Source: Laguncularia racemosa
Taxonomy: Eukaryota > Streptophyta > Magnoliopsida > Myrtales > Combretaceae
Reading direction: 5' to 3'
Length of the DNA: 64,000 bases
Assembly (NCBI GenBank): GCA_037954665.1
Contig: JBBMOL010000038.1
Span: 4,898,001 to 4,962,000, forward strand
The notes under the pieces are model-generated. The model saw only the letters and a list, made by a program, of their open reading frames with translations. It made no database searches and had not been told where the DNA came from. Position numbers and translations under genes: made by a program. Positions 37,675 to 49,963 of this stretch are shown in pieces (position 1 is the stretch's first letter; each line of letters starts with the position of its first letter).

Positions 37675-37902
37675 TTGGAGAGACAACTAAAATTTTACCT
37701 CGCAATACAATGTGACTATCATATGGGTCAAATAGGCCATTTAGCTAAAAACTGCTCCAAGTTGAAGAATAAGATGGAAGACGTCATAGATTCAAAGATT
37801 ATTCAAATCTCTTGGAAGTTAGTGACAATCTTTCTCTACGTCATGAAAGACCATCTTCATTGCTCAATGTTGAAATTTTGCTATTACCACATGATAAATT
37901 GA
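37675..37902 (+). pseudogene. Zinc-knuckle-like gag remnant
   Basis: A short frame contains C-x2-H-x5-H-x4-C (CDYHMGQIGHLAKNC) followed by basic residues. This resembles the C-x2-H type knuckle of some plant gypsy Gag proteins. No surrounding capsid sequence is intact. It could be chance, but its position inside an LTR element supports a gag origin. Confidence 0.35.
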
Positions 37903-38471
37903 CCGATCATCCGAAATGATTAGAGATATTGTTTGGGGCAAGAGAGTGAGGGGCAAATGGGTCAATCTTTGCTAAAGTTGTAATAGCAAAAGAAATGAAT
38001 CATTTGACTAAAATTGCTCTAAATTTTAGGGGAGTGATGTCTAAGATACTTAGCTTGAGGCATTAAGATCTTTTTGAGAACATTTGTCCAAATATGGCAT
38101 CTCACAAGTTGAAAAGTTTAGGATGAAAAGAGGCAAGCCACATCCCAAACACCAACCTTAAAACACTTGAGAAGTTGAGTGTCATCATTGTGAAGTTTTT
38201 GAACCCAATCCTCAAAGGAGTCTATCTTGAATTTGATACGTAATTCAAAATGATGTTAAGCATTCATTTCTTTATCCTAAACACATTTATCCCTTATCTC
38301 CCTAGTTAAGCCTTTTAAAATCCCCATTATGGTGCAATTGAGTCATTGGTTAAGAAAAAAGATTAACTAATTTGTACTTGCCTTAGTTGCATCAATTCAA
38401 AAATAATCAATTGTTGTCGATAATTTATTTATTTTTTACATTAAGAAAAACCTACAAGCACCTCATATGAC

Positions 38472-38495
38472 AAGAAGAAGAAGAAGAAGAAGAAG
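38472..38495. repeat. (AAG)n microsatellite
   Basis: About eight AAG units lie inside the LARD internal region. Confidence 0.9.
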
Positions 38496-39183
38496 TGGTG
38501 ACTAAGGTTCATACATAATCAAAGGGGAGCCATAAGCTTTTAAGAGTTACAATTCTAAACCATAAAATGCCCATAACATCACTCATCTTTAAAGGACTTT
38601 CATATCAAAAGAAATATTTTATCTTAGACAAAAGTTATTTTTGAAACCGGGGCAAGTATACCTCTAGTTTTTCTTAAAAAAAAAAAAAACCTCTTGACTT
38701 GTAAACATTATCCTTACAAAAATAAACCTTTTCATTTAACATCTTTTTGAGACCAATGTTCCATTACAAAAAAAAAAAAAGAAAAAGAAAAAAGAAAAAG
38801 ACTTGACATATTGATTTAAGTGCATCACTTACAAGATAGATTATAACTTTTGGAATTGGACTCAAGAGTGAGATTTAGCCCGAGAGAAGGTAAGTACAGT
38901 CCTCTTAGACTAAACTAATGAAATATCTGCTTTCAAACAGATAGATGATTAAAGCCGTTCTCAGTAGATCAAAAGTTATTCTCCTAAATTTGAAGATCAA
39001 TATTCTAATAAAAGAGCTCAAATTCTCTAAGGAAGAGTTCAAAGCCTTTAAAGAATGAGATCCCTTAAAGAGGAAGAAAATCCCCTCAAGAAATGGTCTC
39101 CAGATACAATCATCCATTATAGATAAGTGGAAAAAGCTTAGTGCTTAGTTCTTGGGAATCTTATAAAGAATTTATAACTATTA

Positions 39184-39231
<48 letters not shown>

Positions 39232-39232
39232 T
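39184..39232. repeat. (AAT)n microsatellite
   Basis: About sixteen uninterrupted AAT units lie inside the LARD internal region. The tract is likely length-variable. Confidence 0.92.
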
Positions 39233-39611
39233 ACTCTTAAAGACCAAGTTCGTTCTTAGCTCCAATAGCCAATTCTTATTTAAGTCAAAGATAGTCAATT
39301 TGCTACTTTTGTCCACTTTAACTTGTTATCCCTAACAGTTAAGTTTTATCTAAGTTGAAAGTCTTCATCTCATTAGTGACCCTTGTCATTTAATCAATTG
39401 CAATTCAAAGAGACTTTAATTCTTAACGTTGGTTTCATTCTAATTCTTCAAGTCATAAACCCCATTGATTGCTTGCTCTTTAAAGCACTATCTAATTTTA
39501 GGATTGCCTACTTTTTTAGAGCACTATCCTAAGTTACAGTAAATGGATCACTTGCTCTTTAAGAATGCTATCTGTGAAACCAGGTAAGATCTTTTATTAT
39601 ACATGAGTAGC

Positions 39612-40640
39612 AAAATAGTTAGCCTACAGGAGTACTTTTCTAAATTCATCATTTCTTAAGATTGCTAATATATGATAGACGCTTTCTCATGAAAATTAGT
39701 CAGCCCATAGGAGCACTTTTCTAAAATTCACCATTTCTTATGATTGCTAGTATGTAATAGACGCTTTCCTATGAAAATTAGTTAGCTCACTAAGGCACTA
39801 TTATAAAATTCATCTTTTCTTTGCTAGTCTATAATAGATGCTTCTCTATGCAAATTAGTTAGCCCATAGGAACACTTTTTTAAAATTCACCACTTTTTTG
39901 GGTTGTCAGTCTGTAATAGATGTTTTCTCATAAAAGTTAGTCAGCCTATAGGAGTACTACTCTAAAAATTCATCATTTCTTAGGATTGCTAGTCTATGAT
40001 AGACGCTTTCCTATGAAAGTTAGTCAGCTTACATAGGCACTTTTTTAAAACTCACCATTTCTTAGGATTGCTAATATGTAATAGACGCTTTCTTATGAAA
40101 ATTAGTTAGCTCACTAGGGCACTATTCTAAAATTCATCTTTTCTTTACTAGTTTGTAATAGACGCTTTTTTATGCAAGTTAGTTAGCCTATAGGGACACT
40201 TTTCTAAAATTCATCATTTTTTTGGGTTGCCAGTCTATAATAGACGTTTTCCCATAAAAGTTAGTCAGCCTACAAGGATATTACTCCAAAACTTCATCAT
40301 TTTGCCAATCTGTAATAGATTCTTTCTCATGAAAATTAGTTATCCCACAAGGGCACTATTCTAAAATTCATTTTTTCTTTGTTAGTTCGTAATGCATGCT
40401 CACTAATTAAAATTGGTCAGCCCATAAGTGCACTATTCAAAATAAAAAAAAATCATGACTACGAGTTGCTACTTTATAATGACCATTCCTAATACCGAAT
40501 AGTCAGCTTATAGAGGCACTTTCCTAAACATTCTCTCTTAAGGTTACAAATCTAAAGAGATACTTTCCACTGTCGATTAGTCAGCTCACAAAGCACTTCT
40601 CCAAACATTTCACCTTTTAGGGTTACTAGAAACGGTTCCC
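39612..40640. repeat. Tandem array of ~77-86-bp units with a 323-bp higher-order period
   Basis: Each unit contains a TTAGTCAGCC/TTAGTTAGCC-like word, a GGCACT/GAGCAC word, CATTTCTT, and TAATAGACGCTTT. Unit starts at about 39697, 39778, 39855, 39937, 40020, 40102, 40179, 40261 and 40336 give spacings 81, 77, 82, 83, 82, 77, 82 and 75. The four-unit block at 39697-40019 is repeated in the same order of unit types from 40020, which is a higher-order repeat. Units become more diverged after 40,410. The array ends about 100 bp before the polypurine tract. Confidence 0.88.
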
Positions 40641-40745
40641 GCTCTTAAATAAATCAGTTAACCATAACATTGTCTATCCTTTCTTTTAGGAAAAAATGGT
40701 GTCTCCTTGTATCTTTGTGATAAAGTTTTCTTTAAACTTTACCAC

Positions 40746-40758
40746 AAAGAGGGGTAGT
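40746..40758 (+). other. Polypurine tract of the LARD-like element
   Basis: AAAGAGGGGTAG lies directly upstream of the right LTR start TGTAGACACC at 40759. It is the expected plus-strand primer site. Confidence 0.65.
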
Positions 40759-42679
40759 TGTAGACACCCCCTTTTTGCCCCATTGGTTTTTGTTTAAATT
40801 TTAAGCCCTAATTTTTTTTTTAAAAAGGCCAAAGTTGATTTACATTATGTGGAGATAATATGACTAGAAAAAAAGGCTTGGCCAGGCTAAGCTTACGGTT
40901 ACACACATGTGTACCTGGGGGATGCGACATTGCGTCCCAAAATTTTTTCCTTTAGGCGCATGCAACACACGCGCATGTGTGGGTGTGTCTGGTGAACAGT
41001 GCTTGTCACTATTCATTGCTTCTCCCTTCCAAATTCGCAAATTGGCCAAAATAGGAAAGGGAAAAAAGAGTCTGATGCCTCCTGTTTTGGACCCGATTTC
41101 ATTCATTTTTTTGGCCAAATAAAATCAAACAAAAAGTGGAAAATAAACGTACACTTAGAGTACTATCCATTGCACTCCAAATTTGAATTTTATAATAAAG
41201 AAAAGTGCTCTAAAAATAAGCATGAAAATTGGAAAAAATAAAATATATACTTGTTACATTCAGTTTTTAAGTGAGTATTATAAGCTAAATTGATTTATAA
41301 ACCACGAATCAAACACATATATTAGTCAAGTAAAGCCTATATAACACATCGGTATCTTTAATTTTGAAGAATTTCTACAAAAATCGTAATAAATTTGGCC
41401 AAAAATATTTAAGAACCTTAAATACCGATTAACTCGATTTTGGTTTCCTTGCTTGAAATTAATGCTGTAGAACTATAAATAGGACCTTAGGCAATCACAT
41501 AAGGGAGCTTTCCATGAAGAAAAACACAAAATTAGGTTGAATTACTCGTTCCCTATTGCTAACCCTCGACCTGTAAGCTCCCATCCTCTCTAATCAAAAC
41601 AAACCAAGACCACTAAACACTTTCTCATCACTAGAGGAGTAATATCCAGTAGTCAATTAGGTGTAATCTTCCAAAATTTACTTCAATCAAACTGGAGATC
41701 AAGATCATGGTTTACGCTATTTGGGTTTCGGTTTGCTTCGAATTGGAAGGGTTAGGAAGCTTGGATTAAGAAATTAGTTGAGGGGTTTTGTTCCCGAAAT
41801 CGTTGGGAGTTGTTCCAACTACTCAATTTGCATCGTTATTGACCGGAGTAGACCAAACTGCCGTCGACCGAACCGCCTACAAGGTAAGTCTGCTAATCTT
41901 TCTCTAATTATTATTTTTTATGTGAAATAATACATTAAATAATAATAATGTTTTTTTATAAATAATTAAATAATTAAATATTAATTATTGCATTTGATTA
42001 TCCAAAAATCCAAAAAATATAATAATGTACATGTTCATGTTTGTGCTTCCGCAAGTTTTTTTTTTTCTTTTCTTATTACTCATCTAGGAATTTTTTTTGA
42101 AAAATAAAAAATTTTAAATGGTCGTTTTTTTTCTCTAAAATTTAGGATTTTTTTTTTTAAAAAAGGGACGAAAAAATATAGGGTTTTAGAATTCTTTTCA
42201 AAAAAATAAATAAATGGTTAATAACGTAAAGTGAAAATTTATTTTATATAAAATAAACCAACAAACTAAATTTTTATAAAAAGTGAACTACGACTTGTCT
42301 GATCATAAATAACGAGTACATAGGCACCTATGGGGCGACATCAAATAATAATTTTTTTTTTAGTTAAACATTTTCTAATAAAGTTTAATTTTGAAGGTTA
42401 AAATGGTAATCGTAAGATTTTAATAGAATAGTCTCCGACTCCAAATCTTTGGTTTTATTTAAAACATTCTATGCGGACTTGTAACTAAATTAAGACTAAT
42501 TAGCTCAATTAGTCTTAATTCAAAAGTTTTCTCGATCTTGATTAAGTGGCGACTCCTTTTTCTCCAATTCAGATAAAAAACAAATTTTTTCCTAATTTTA
42601 GTTAAGGATTTACATTAAATGGGCATGAGGTTTAGAGTGAATCAAATTAGGAAAAATGAATTAAAATTTAGGCTCGACA
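40759..42679 (+). repeat. Right LTR of the LARD-like element (1921 bp)
   Basis: It begins TGTAGACACCCC and ends GGCTCGACA, followed by the CCCTC duplication at 42680-42684. It keeps the canonical TG start that is altered in the left LTR. The first of the two stem-loops near the 3' end is intact; the second is decayed. Confidence 0.9.
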
Positions 42680-42735
42680 CCCTCCAAATAGGTTTTCTTT
42701 GTGTTCCTTTTGATGGCTGTTTTGATGTTTTAAGT

Positions 42736-43104
42736 AGTGTTTGGAATATAGTATTAAATAGTATAAATAGTATTGGATAACATAAAATAAGAAAAATAGG
42801 CTATTACAACTTTCTTGTACCACATTTAGTATATGCTATATTGGACAAAGATTTTTATAATGTCTATTATTTGGATAGACAAAATACCGCATTAAGCATT
42901 ATATGTAAAATACCGAATAAGGATTTTTGTTTTTTTATTTAGTGAGTTTGATTTTTTTACCATATTTTAGATGATACAAAATATAAGTATTTTTTTAATA
43001 CTTTAAGATTTTTTTTTGTTTAATAACAGAAAAAAAAATATAAATCAAATAAGAGATAATTTTTTATCCAGTATCATAAATTTATGATAACTAAACGATA
43101 CCTT
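42736..43104. mobile_element. MITE-like element, ~370 bp, beside the right LTR
   Basis: The left end AGTGTTTGGAATATAGTAT, running on to AGTATTGGATAA, is mirrored by the right end. In reverse complement the right end reads AAGGTATCGTTTAGTTATC and then GATACTGGATAA. The inverted similarity covers about 40 bp. The interior is AT-rich and non-coding. The target duplication is unclear. Confidence 0.5.
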
Positions 43105-44930
43105 GTAATAGTTTGGATGTTTAGTGATGATTTTGGAGGCTTTGGTAATTGTATTAGGTTGATTTGTCTATTTATAGCAGTTAGGCAGAGATGGAATTGC
43201 TCTTTGAAAATTTAGCAAATCTAATCGCACTTGGTACATAGTTTTTTGGGCATGTTTGCAATCATTCCTTGCTAGGCACTTATCATAACTTCAAAGTAGA
43301 CAAGTGGGAGTGCAATTGTTGATATCTGTACAACATGAAGCAGTTGAGGGACGGATTCTTAGAAGAGATCAAGTAGTATTAGGTTGGCATAAATTTGAGG
43401 GACCGGCATGGATAAAATATTTCAGTATTGACGTTTGGTTTGTAGCATAGCTATAATACTGAATAAACATAAAAAAAAAAAAAATCTATAGCAGGTGGTG
43501 TAAAATTTTATCATTGGATGAAACAAAAATTATCTAAAGAATCTTGAAAACAACTATATTATCTTCTAATTTGTAATACTTATTGAAATATCTTGTAAAA
43601 GTTTTATACATTTCATAATCTACAATAAAATTTGTAAATGAAGCTGATTTCTCATATATTATTTAAAAAAAATGCAATTAGATTAAAATGAGAAATTTTG
43701 GTAATTTTAATTTGAATTTGTAACAGCTAGTAATTTTTATAAAGACCCATTAATAATTCTTAAAAGTTTTTTTTTTTGTTTGGTTGTAATTCTTCTAAAT
43801 TGTTCTATTTTTTTTTTCTTGAAGTACCTAAAAATTTCATCTCATTAATTAGTAAAATTTCTACTCAATGTTAGGAAAAGATTTTCAAGATCCTTAAGAA
43901 AATTTATACTTCTCCTATTATTTGTAATTCCCATAAGATGTTGTAACATTTCTCATTCATAATTCGTAACACTTCTTAGTTAACCAATAAGTTAATTATC
44001 ATTTCTATAGTAATGATCCTTAAATTGTCTAATTTATTTATTTATTTTTCCCTTGTAGTTGTTTTCTTCCTCATTTATATTTCATAATTGTATTCATAAT
44101 TCAATGCGTACTTCATCTCCTCTCTTTTCCTAACCTAAAAGAAAAAACGCTAACTTTGCACTCTTTAGTGGTGGGCACCCCTTGTCGGCTGTACTATGTC
44201 AAAAACCTTTATTTTATTCTTGGTATTGGTCTTCTAAACTTTATCTTATATGTAAAGAAATTGATTTATGGGAAAGTACCTGTACAATGTTTAGTGGGCT
44301 AATTCATAAATTAAATTAGAGAGATCATGTAAAGCCCCCTTTCCCCTTGATTGATTAGCCCATTTAATCCATGATGTGAGATTAAGTTAAAGCCTTAAAA
44401 TTATTCCATAATTTTTTAATAAATAACTAAATAATCGACGGTTAATTGAATTTTTAGAAATTGGATTCTTGGATTTAGCTTTCTTTCGGGATAATAATAA
44501 TAATAATAAATAAATAAATAAATAAATAAAACGAAAATAAGGCTTGAGTTTATTTGGAAAACATAAGTAATAGATCACTTACTATCCATTGTTAGGAAAT
44601 CTAGATAAGTTGGTTTAAACATAAATTAAATGTTTTAGTTAAAGGTTAAGGTTTTTGTAATCTAGCGGTATGTAAGAAATGTTTAAGCCGAAGGGAGAGT
44701 AATTGTTAATTGAATTTGTGTTCTGTTATGTATGATCACATTACCACATTAGTTTATTTATTTAAGTGGCGATATGTGTTATTCATTAGGCTTTACTGTT
44801 TACCCTTTTTAAAAAGGAGTAACGAAAAGAATTTATTTGAAATAGATTGTATATTCACTGATGTGTTTTAAAGAAATTTATAAGAATACATACATATGTT
44901 CAATATTTTATTTACTAGGAAAGATTGACA
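43105..44930. other. AT-rich intergenic DNA, no gene seen
   Basis: No coding region or clean repeat end was found. An AAT/AAAT tract lies at about 44,495-44,530. Confidence 0.5.
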
Positions 44931-45240
44931 CCAATGAGAAGAGTTAAAATGGGAGTAGCAGCAGCCCAGTGAGTCTAAATGGGCTGGAATTGAAAATGGG
45001 GCCTATAAGGTGTTTTCACTATCATCCCCTTATTCCTAGGGTGGACCACAATCAAATCCTACATTGCCTGTCCTGCCCTGCCCTAGGAGAGAGAGGCCAG
45101 AGGCTAGAGGCTAGAGGCTAGAGAGTAAGTAAAGTGAGGTTCGAAGGTGAAAAATCTATGGACGACAACATCAAAACGTCACACAACAACCCTCGACGCT
45201 CGAGTACTCGTGTTTGACCAGAAACTTGCTTTTTCAGACA
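44931..45240. other. GC-richer island with short tandem repeat; possible orphan promoter
   Basis: Composition rises sharply compared with both sides. Words like TGGGCTGG and GGGGCCTATA occur, then about four copies of an 8-bp GAGGCTAG-like unit (45,098-45,124). A short 19-codon frame starts near 45,160. The block resembles a plant promoter or leader, but no gene follows. Confidence 0.3.
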
Positions 45241-48200
45241 CACTATCCGAATCTGATACGACATTGCTTACATGTTTAACCTAAATATGACAAAAATGTG
45301 ATATTAATTATCAAAATTAACTGTAAAAAACCTACCCGTGTTTTTCTTTCTTTCTTTTTTTTTTTTAAAATTTAAATATGCATGTACTACTCTGCATGTG
45401 AAAATAAAAGAAAAACCATAGATATTAAGGTTAGATACATAGAAGAGGGAAGAACTTCTGTCTCATTTTCTATGCTATTTGCATTGTACTTGTTTATTTT
45501 TAACATTTAATTAATAATTCTAAATAGAGAAAAATATAAATATGCAAAATATATTAAAAAAAATCAAAACATAGATATATGAAATATAAAAAGTGAAAAT
45601 ATGGGCATCTTTTTTTCATAGTTAATTAATCTTGATTAATATAATAATTTTTTTATTTAATATATTGTGTTACTTTTAACACAGATACACAAAATATGAT
45701 TTTGAAATTAGATTTTACAGTTTGCCAAATCAAATGGTATGTTCAACATTGTTTTCTAGATGTGTCAATCTTTGTCACTAGTGTTACTTGTATCTGTCTT
45801 ATACGGAAAAAAAAGAATAAAAAGAGAGGATTCACGAGATTTCTATTGACGTGCTCATGGCCACACAGCAACAAGATAATGACACTTTAAAAGGTCGTTT
45901 GTTTTGGTTAGGCAAGGTGACTACGATAGGAAAAATTAAAGGACTGAGATACCTAGATTTTGGATGCTAGTTAAAGCATGATTATTATCATTATTATTAT
46001 TTATTTTCAATTAAATTTGGAACACGACATACCAGTCATCCCATGTTCTTTACGATTTTTATTTGAAAGGGATGTAGATTATTGAAAAACTAAATTTATC
46101 GATATATATATATTTTACATTTGTTTCAAATATAATTAGTTTTATTTTTAAATGGTGTGTATAGACCTTAAATCTTTTAAAAATACTAATTTGCCCTTAG
46201 ATTAATAATGATATATCTATTTAAATATATAAGATTTGAATTTGAAATTTATTGTTAATGAAAATTTCTGTATAGCATCTAATTTCGTTAGCGTTGATTT
46301 GACAAGTAAAAGCATGTCATGTGCATTTTAGGTAGGAAATGAATTTATTGACTTATTATATAGATACTTTCGGTGAACATACATTCCCAAGGGCGTAGAA
46401 ATCACTCCTCTTCGGCTCTTCCTGCAGAAAGTAGCATGACGTTTGAGAAGCTTTGGCACATATACGTGAGAACCGAGAACAAGTAATATAATATAACATC
46501 ATGCATTTATTCCACGAAAACCACTTTTGTTTGTTCATTTTTCACCATACGACATTTTCTAAATAATAAGACAAAGCTTTTTTTGTGGGGTTATTGTATA
46601 TATTTTGTCAGAAAAGAAAAAAAAAAGACTTTTATTGTTACATTAGTTATCACATTAAAAAATTAATGCAACCACTCACTCTAAATTATTTTATCATCTG
46701 ATATCAATAAAAAATTGATTGTTAATATATATGTAAAATTAAAAAAAAAAATAATCTTGATCCATATATTTTATTTGATTATCTCGAAATTGTTTTAGTG
46801 TTTTTAATATCTAAAATTAGCTTCTAATGAGTATTGGAAAAAAAGAAATCACCTACGTAGATTGGCAATAGGTAGGATGTATATATCTATATATGTTGCA
46901 ATTATACTAATTCCTATCCTAATTCAGTAGTTATAGTTGTTGGATAAATATATATATATCCTTTTTTTTTGTAATAATACAATTCCCCAATCAAAATTAT
47001 ATTGCTTGCTAAATGTGTCTTTCCCCAGTAGCTAGCACATCCTAGATACCGTGTGGAAAATAAAAAAAAATTTCAATCACTATGTGGTTAGATAAGTTAT
47101 TTGGATAAATGAGTGATATATAAATATTAATAAAATTTTAATATGAAAAAAATATAAACAGTAATTTTTCAAAAAGTACCTACTATTATTAATATTTATT
47201 CTAATATTAATACCAACGATATTCACGGCGAAAGAGAATAGGAATTAACATGAAACCTTCCAGATGAGAAAGAAAAATGAAAACCGGCAAACGTGTTGAA
47301 TAAACCGTATACGAGCATCGGTCAACCAATCGTCAAATCATGATAATAAATAAAATTTTCAACCTAAATACGCGTCATGTCCTTGTCTTAGGCTGTATGC
47401 AAATCAGACAACCCTATTCAACAATCATCTTTGGAAAACCATGCTCTTAGCATTAAACATTTTTGTTGTATTCCTAATTGTTTTGCTTGAAATAGTTCAG
47501 TGGATAAAATTTGCAACGCTTACGTGTTTGCTGTTCATGATAAAGAAAACTATAATTCTCAAGTAGTGCATTTGTTTATGAATTTATAACTAGCAATGAA
47601 GAATTATATTTCATTCTCATGGATTTACAAACTGTCTAAAAAATAAATGCAATAATCAAAATGAAATAACGGTATCGCAAAAATTTATTTAATGGTATAT
47701 ATGTTAGTGGATGAATATTTATTGTTCCAAATTGATGTATTTATTAACCATATTTAGATACTCTTGACAAATAACATATAACTATAAAAATTTATTTAAT
47801 TTGCTTAAGTTTTTGGATGTGATTAACTAAGATATGTTCAAAGGGTTGAGAGAGCAAATACCCGGATAACGTTGGCACTTATTTTTTATTTTTTTGGATA
47901 AAATGAATGTGAATCGACAAATAGAATAGAAACATATTTTTATTATTGGAAAATATTAAAAAAATGAAAATGTAGATTTTGAGTAAGAGAGAATTATTAT
48001 AATTTTTCCTAAAATATTTAATGTTTTTCACAATGTTTTAATAAATATATGAGAGTAAATATTGTTATATGCCATTTTTTATGTTACTTCAAATACTTAC
48101 ATAATCTTGCTAGCATGTGAATGGCCAATCTTTGTCAAGACCAACAAGGGTCAACCTGTCTTCGCGTAATATCGTGTTCCTACATAGAATGATTAAGAAT

Positions 48201-49454
48201 TTTGATAAGACTAATGATGGCAAGGATGGGAAAGAGACCTGTGTGGTCAAAATTTGGCCTCAAGTACATTTAAACTAACCATTTCTTTTTAATAAAAAGT
48301 CAATACACACTAGGGTCTACTAGGGCATTAAAAAAGGAAAAGAATTTTTTTTTTTTTTTTTAAAAGAGAAGACAAGTATGATGAGTGGAGTCGTTTAACA
48401 CAAGCAAAGAGCAGCCAAGGTGGTCGTGTACTAGATTGATTAGAGTTTTGAAATCATGTCTTACTTAAGAGAAAAGTGATGTTTAAGACATACACGTTTA
48501 GTGTTGTGTTTTTTGATAAAGTTAAACCTTATATTATGGCTTATGTCAATATTAGTATACATAATTTGGTGTTTATAAATTAATTTTATGTATTATTTTG
48601 TATTAATTTTTTATTATCAAGATTATATTAAATAAAAAAAAATCATAAATAATAAGCTTTTATTATAATAGTTTTTATTCACAATATAAACTTATCTTTT
48701 ATAACTTATATGGTTATCAATTTCTTTTTTTTTTTAAAAGAAAATTTATATAATTATCCGCATTATCATTTAATATAAAAAATTGCCAACCCTAATACCA
48801 ATTAGCTAAAAGTCCAAGTTGCAAGGGATGCTTAAAAAGTGATGATTGATTATGTAGTGGAGATCGTGCAAGAAGAGAATGTTTCTCCACCAATAAACGA
48901 TCAAAATGCCAAAGTTTGGATGGTGGGTTTTTTAAACTTCTAGTTTTTCATTATTTTACCAAGCAGCTAAGTCAAAGGGCAAGTTCTAATTTGCTAGTTG
49001 ATGAGTATACTTTGATTCGCACGGGTAAGTAAAACTCTAAAAGCCGTGTTGTGCCAAGGAAAGTGCAATTTCATTACTAGAGCTACAAAAAGTTTTCTTT
49101 CCTTTTCTTCTTTTTTTCTTTATTTTTTTTTATTTTTTCCTTTATGCTTTTCATACTGATGTGATAAATAGATAGTAAATAATAGATACAATTGAACACT
49201 ATTGATATAACATATCATTATTGTCAAATTTAATGTCTAATTTCTTTAAAAATGTTTAGTATTTACAATATTTGTAAACTATATGTAAGTTTTACAGTTA
49301 TAGTTACAGAAATTAGAATATATAAAAATTAGTAGGATTTTATAACATGTTATATAAATATCAAGGTCATAGAAAGAAGTAGATTCAATATAGGATGGGG
49401 GCATGGTATGATGCCTTTCTATTATATATCCGTTTTGAAACCTATGCTCTAAAG
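45241..49454. other. AT-rich intergenic DNA, no gene seen
   Basis: Short frames only, none with a recognisable domain. There is no repeat structure that I can bound. Confidence 0.5.
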
Positions 49455-49958
49455 TATATATAAAGTATAGGTTCCCAAGTACCTTATACTTATCATAATA
49501 TCAATGAATAAATAGTAATAATAACATTATATTTTTTAGTCAATAAATATTTTAGTAAAAAAAAATATAAAGGAATCTAGACTTATAAGTTAATAAGTTA
49601 ATTAAACAAATTTCATCTCTTTCACTTTAAGTTTTTCATTCTTTCCCTTATTCTTCTCCATTTTCTTATCCAACTTTATGTTTTCCATTGATTCTCCTTA
49701 TTTTTCCTATTTGTTAAGTAATAAAATCACATAAATTTGAAATAATGAAGAGAGAAAAAATTACTTTTTTTGATTTCATATGTTTTACTATCTGGTTTAT
49801 AAGTTTTGTATATAAAGAACTTATCATATTATATATTGATTACTTTTATAATATCATATAAACTTATAGGAAAAAAAAAGATAAAATTTATAAATTTTAT
49901 AGCATACCTTGTATCCTATAGATTTTACAGTGTATAGGATACTAAATGGTTCCAATGT

Positions 49959-49963
49959 ATTAT
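49959..49963. repeat. Left target-site duplication (ATTAT) of the copia element
   Basis: ATTAT occurs directly before the left LTR and directly after the right LTR at 55372-55376. The match is exact. Confidence 0.88.

Larger units (their letters stand above)
34280..42679 (+). mobile_element. 8.4-kb non-autonomous LTR retrotransposon (LARD-like, probably Ty3/gypsy-derived)
   Basis: Two long LTRs (34280-36189 and 40759-42679) flank a 4.6-kb internal region, with a perfect CCCTC target duplication. After the left LTR comes a primer-site-like sequence (36193-36212, ending ACTGGGGACC). This is similar in form to the tRNA-Arg-type primer sites of Tat/Ogre gypsy elements, judged from memory. A purine tract (AAAGAGGGGTAG, about 40746-40757) precedes the right LTR. 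No protease, RT, RNase H or integrase was recognised. Only short, broken gag-like stretches are present (36830-37048, 37675-37902). The 3' internal part is an approximately 1-kb tandem array. The LTRs differ at many positions (roughly 10 percent by eye over the last 250 bp), so the insertion is old. LARD status is inferred from size and lack of coding. Confidence 0.85.

Noticed and set aside
39612..40640. Possible CRISPR array
   Set aside because: Repeats are contiguous and diverged, with no unique spacers. The host is a plant and the array lies inside an LTR element.
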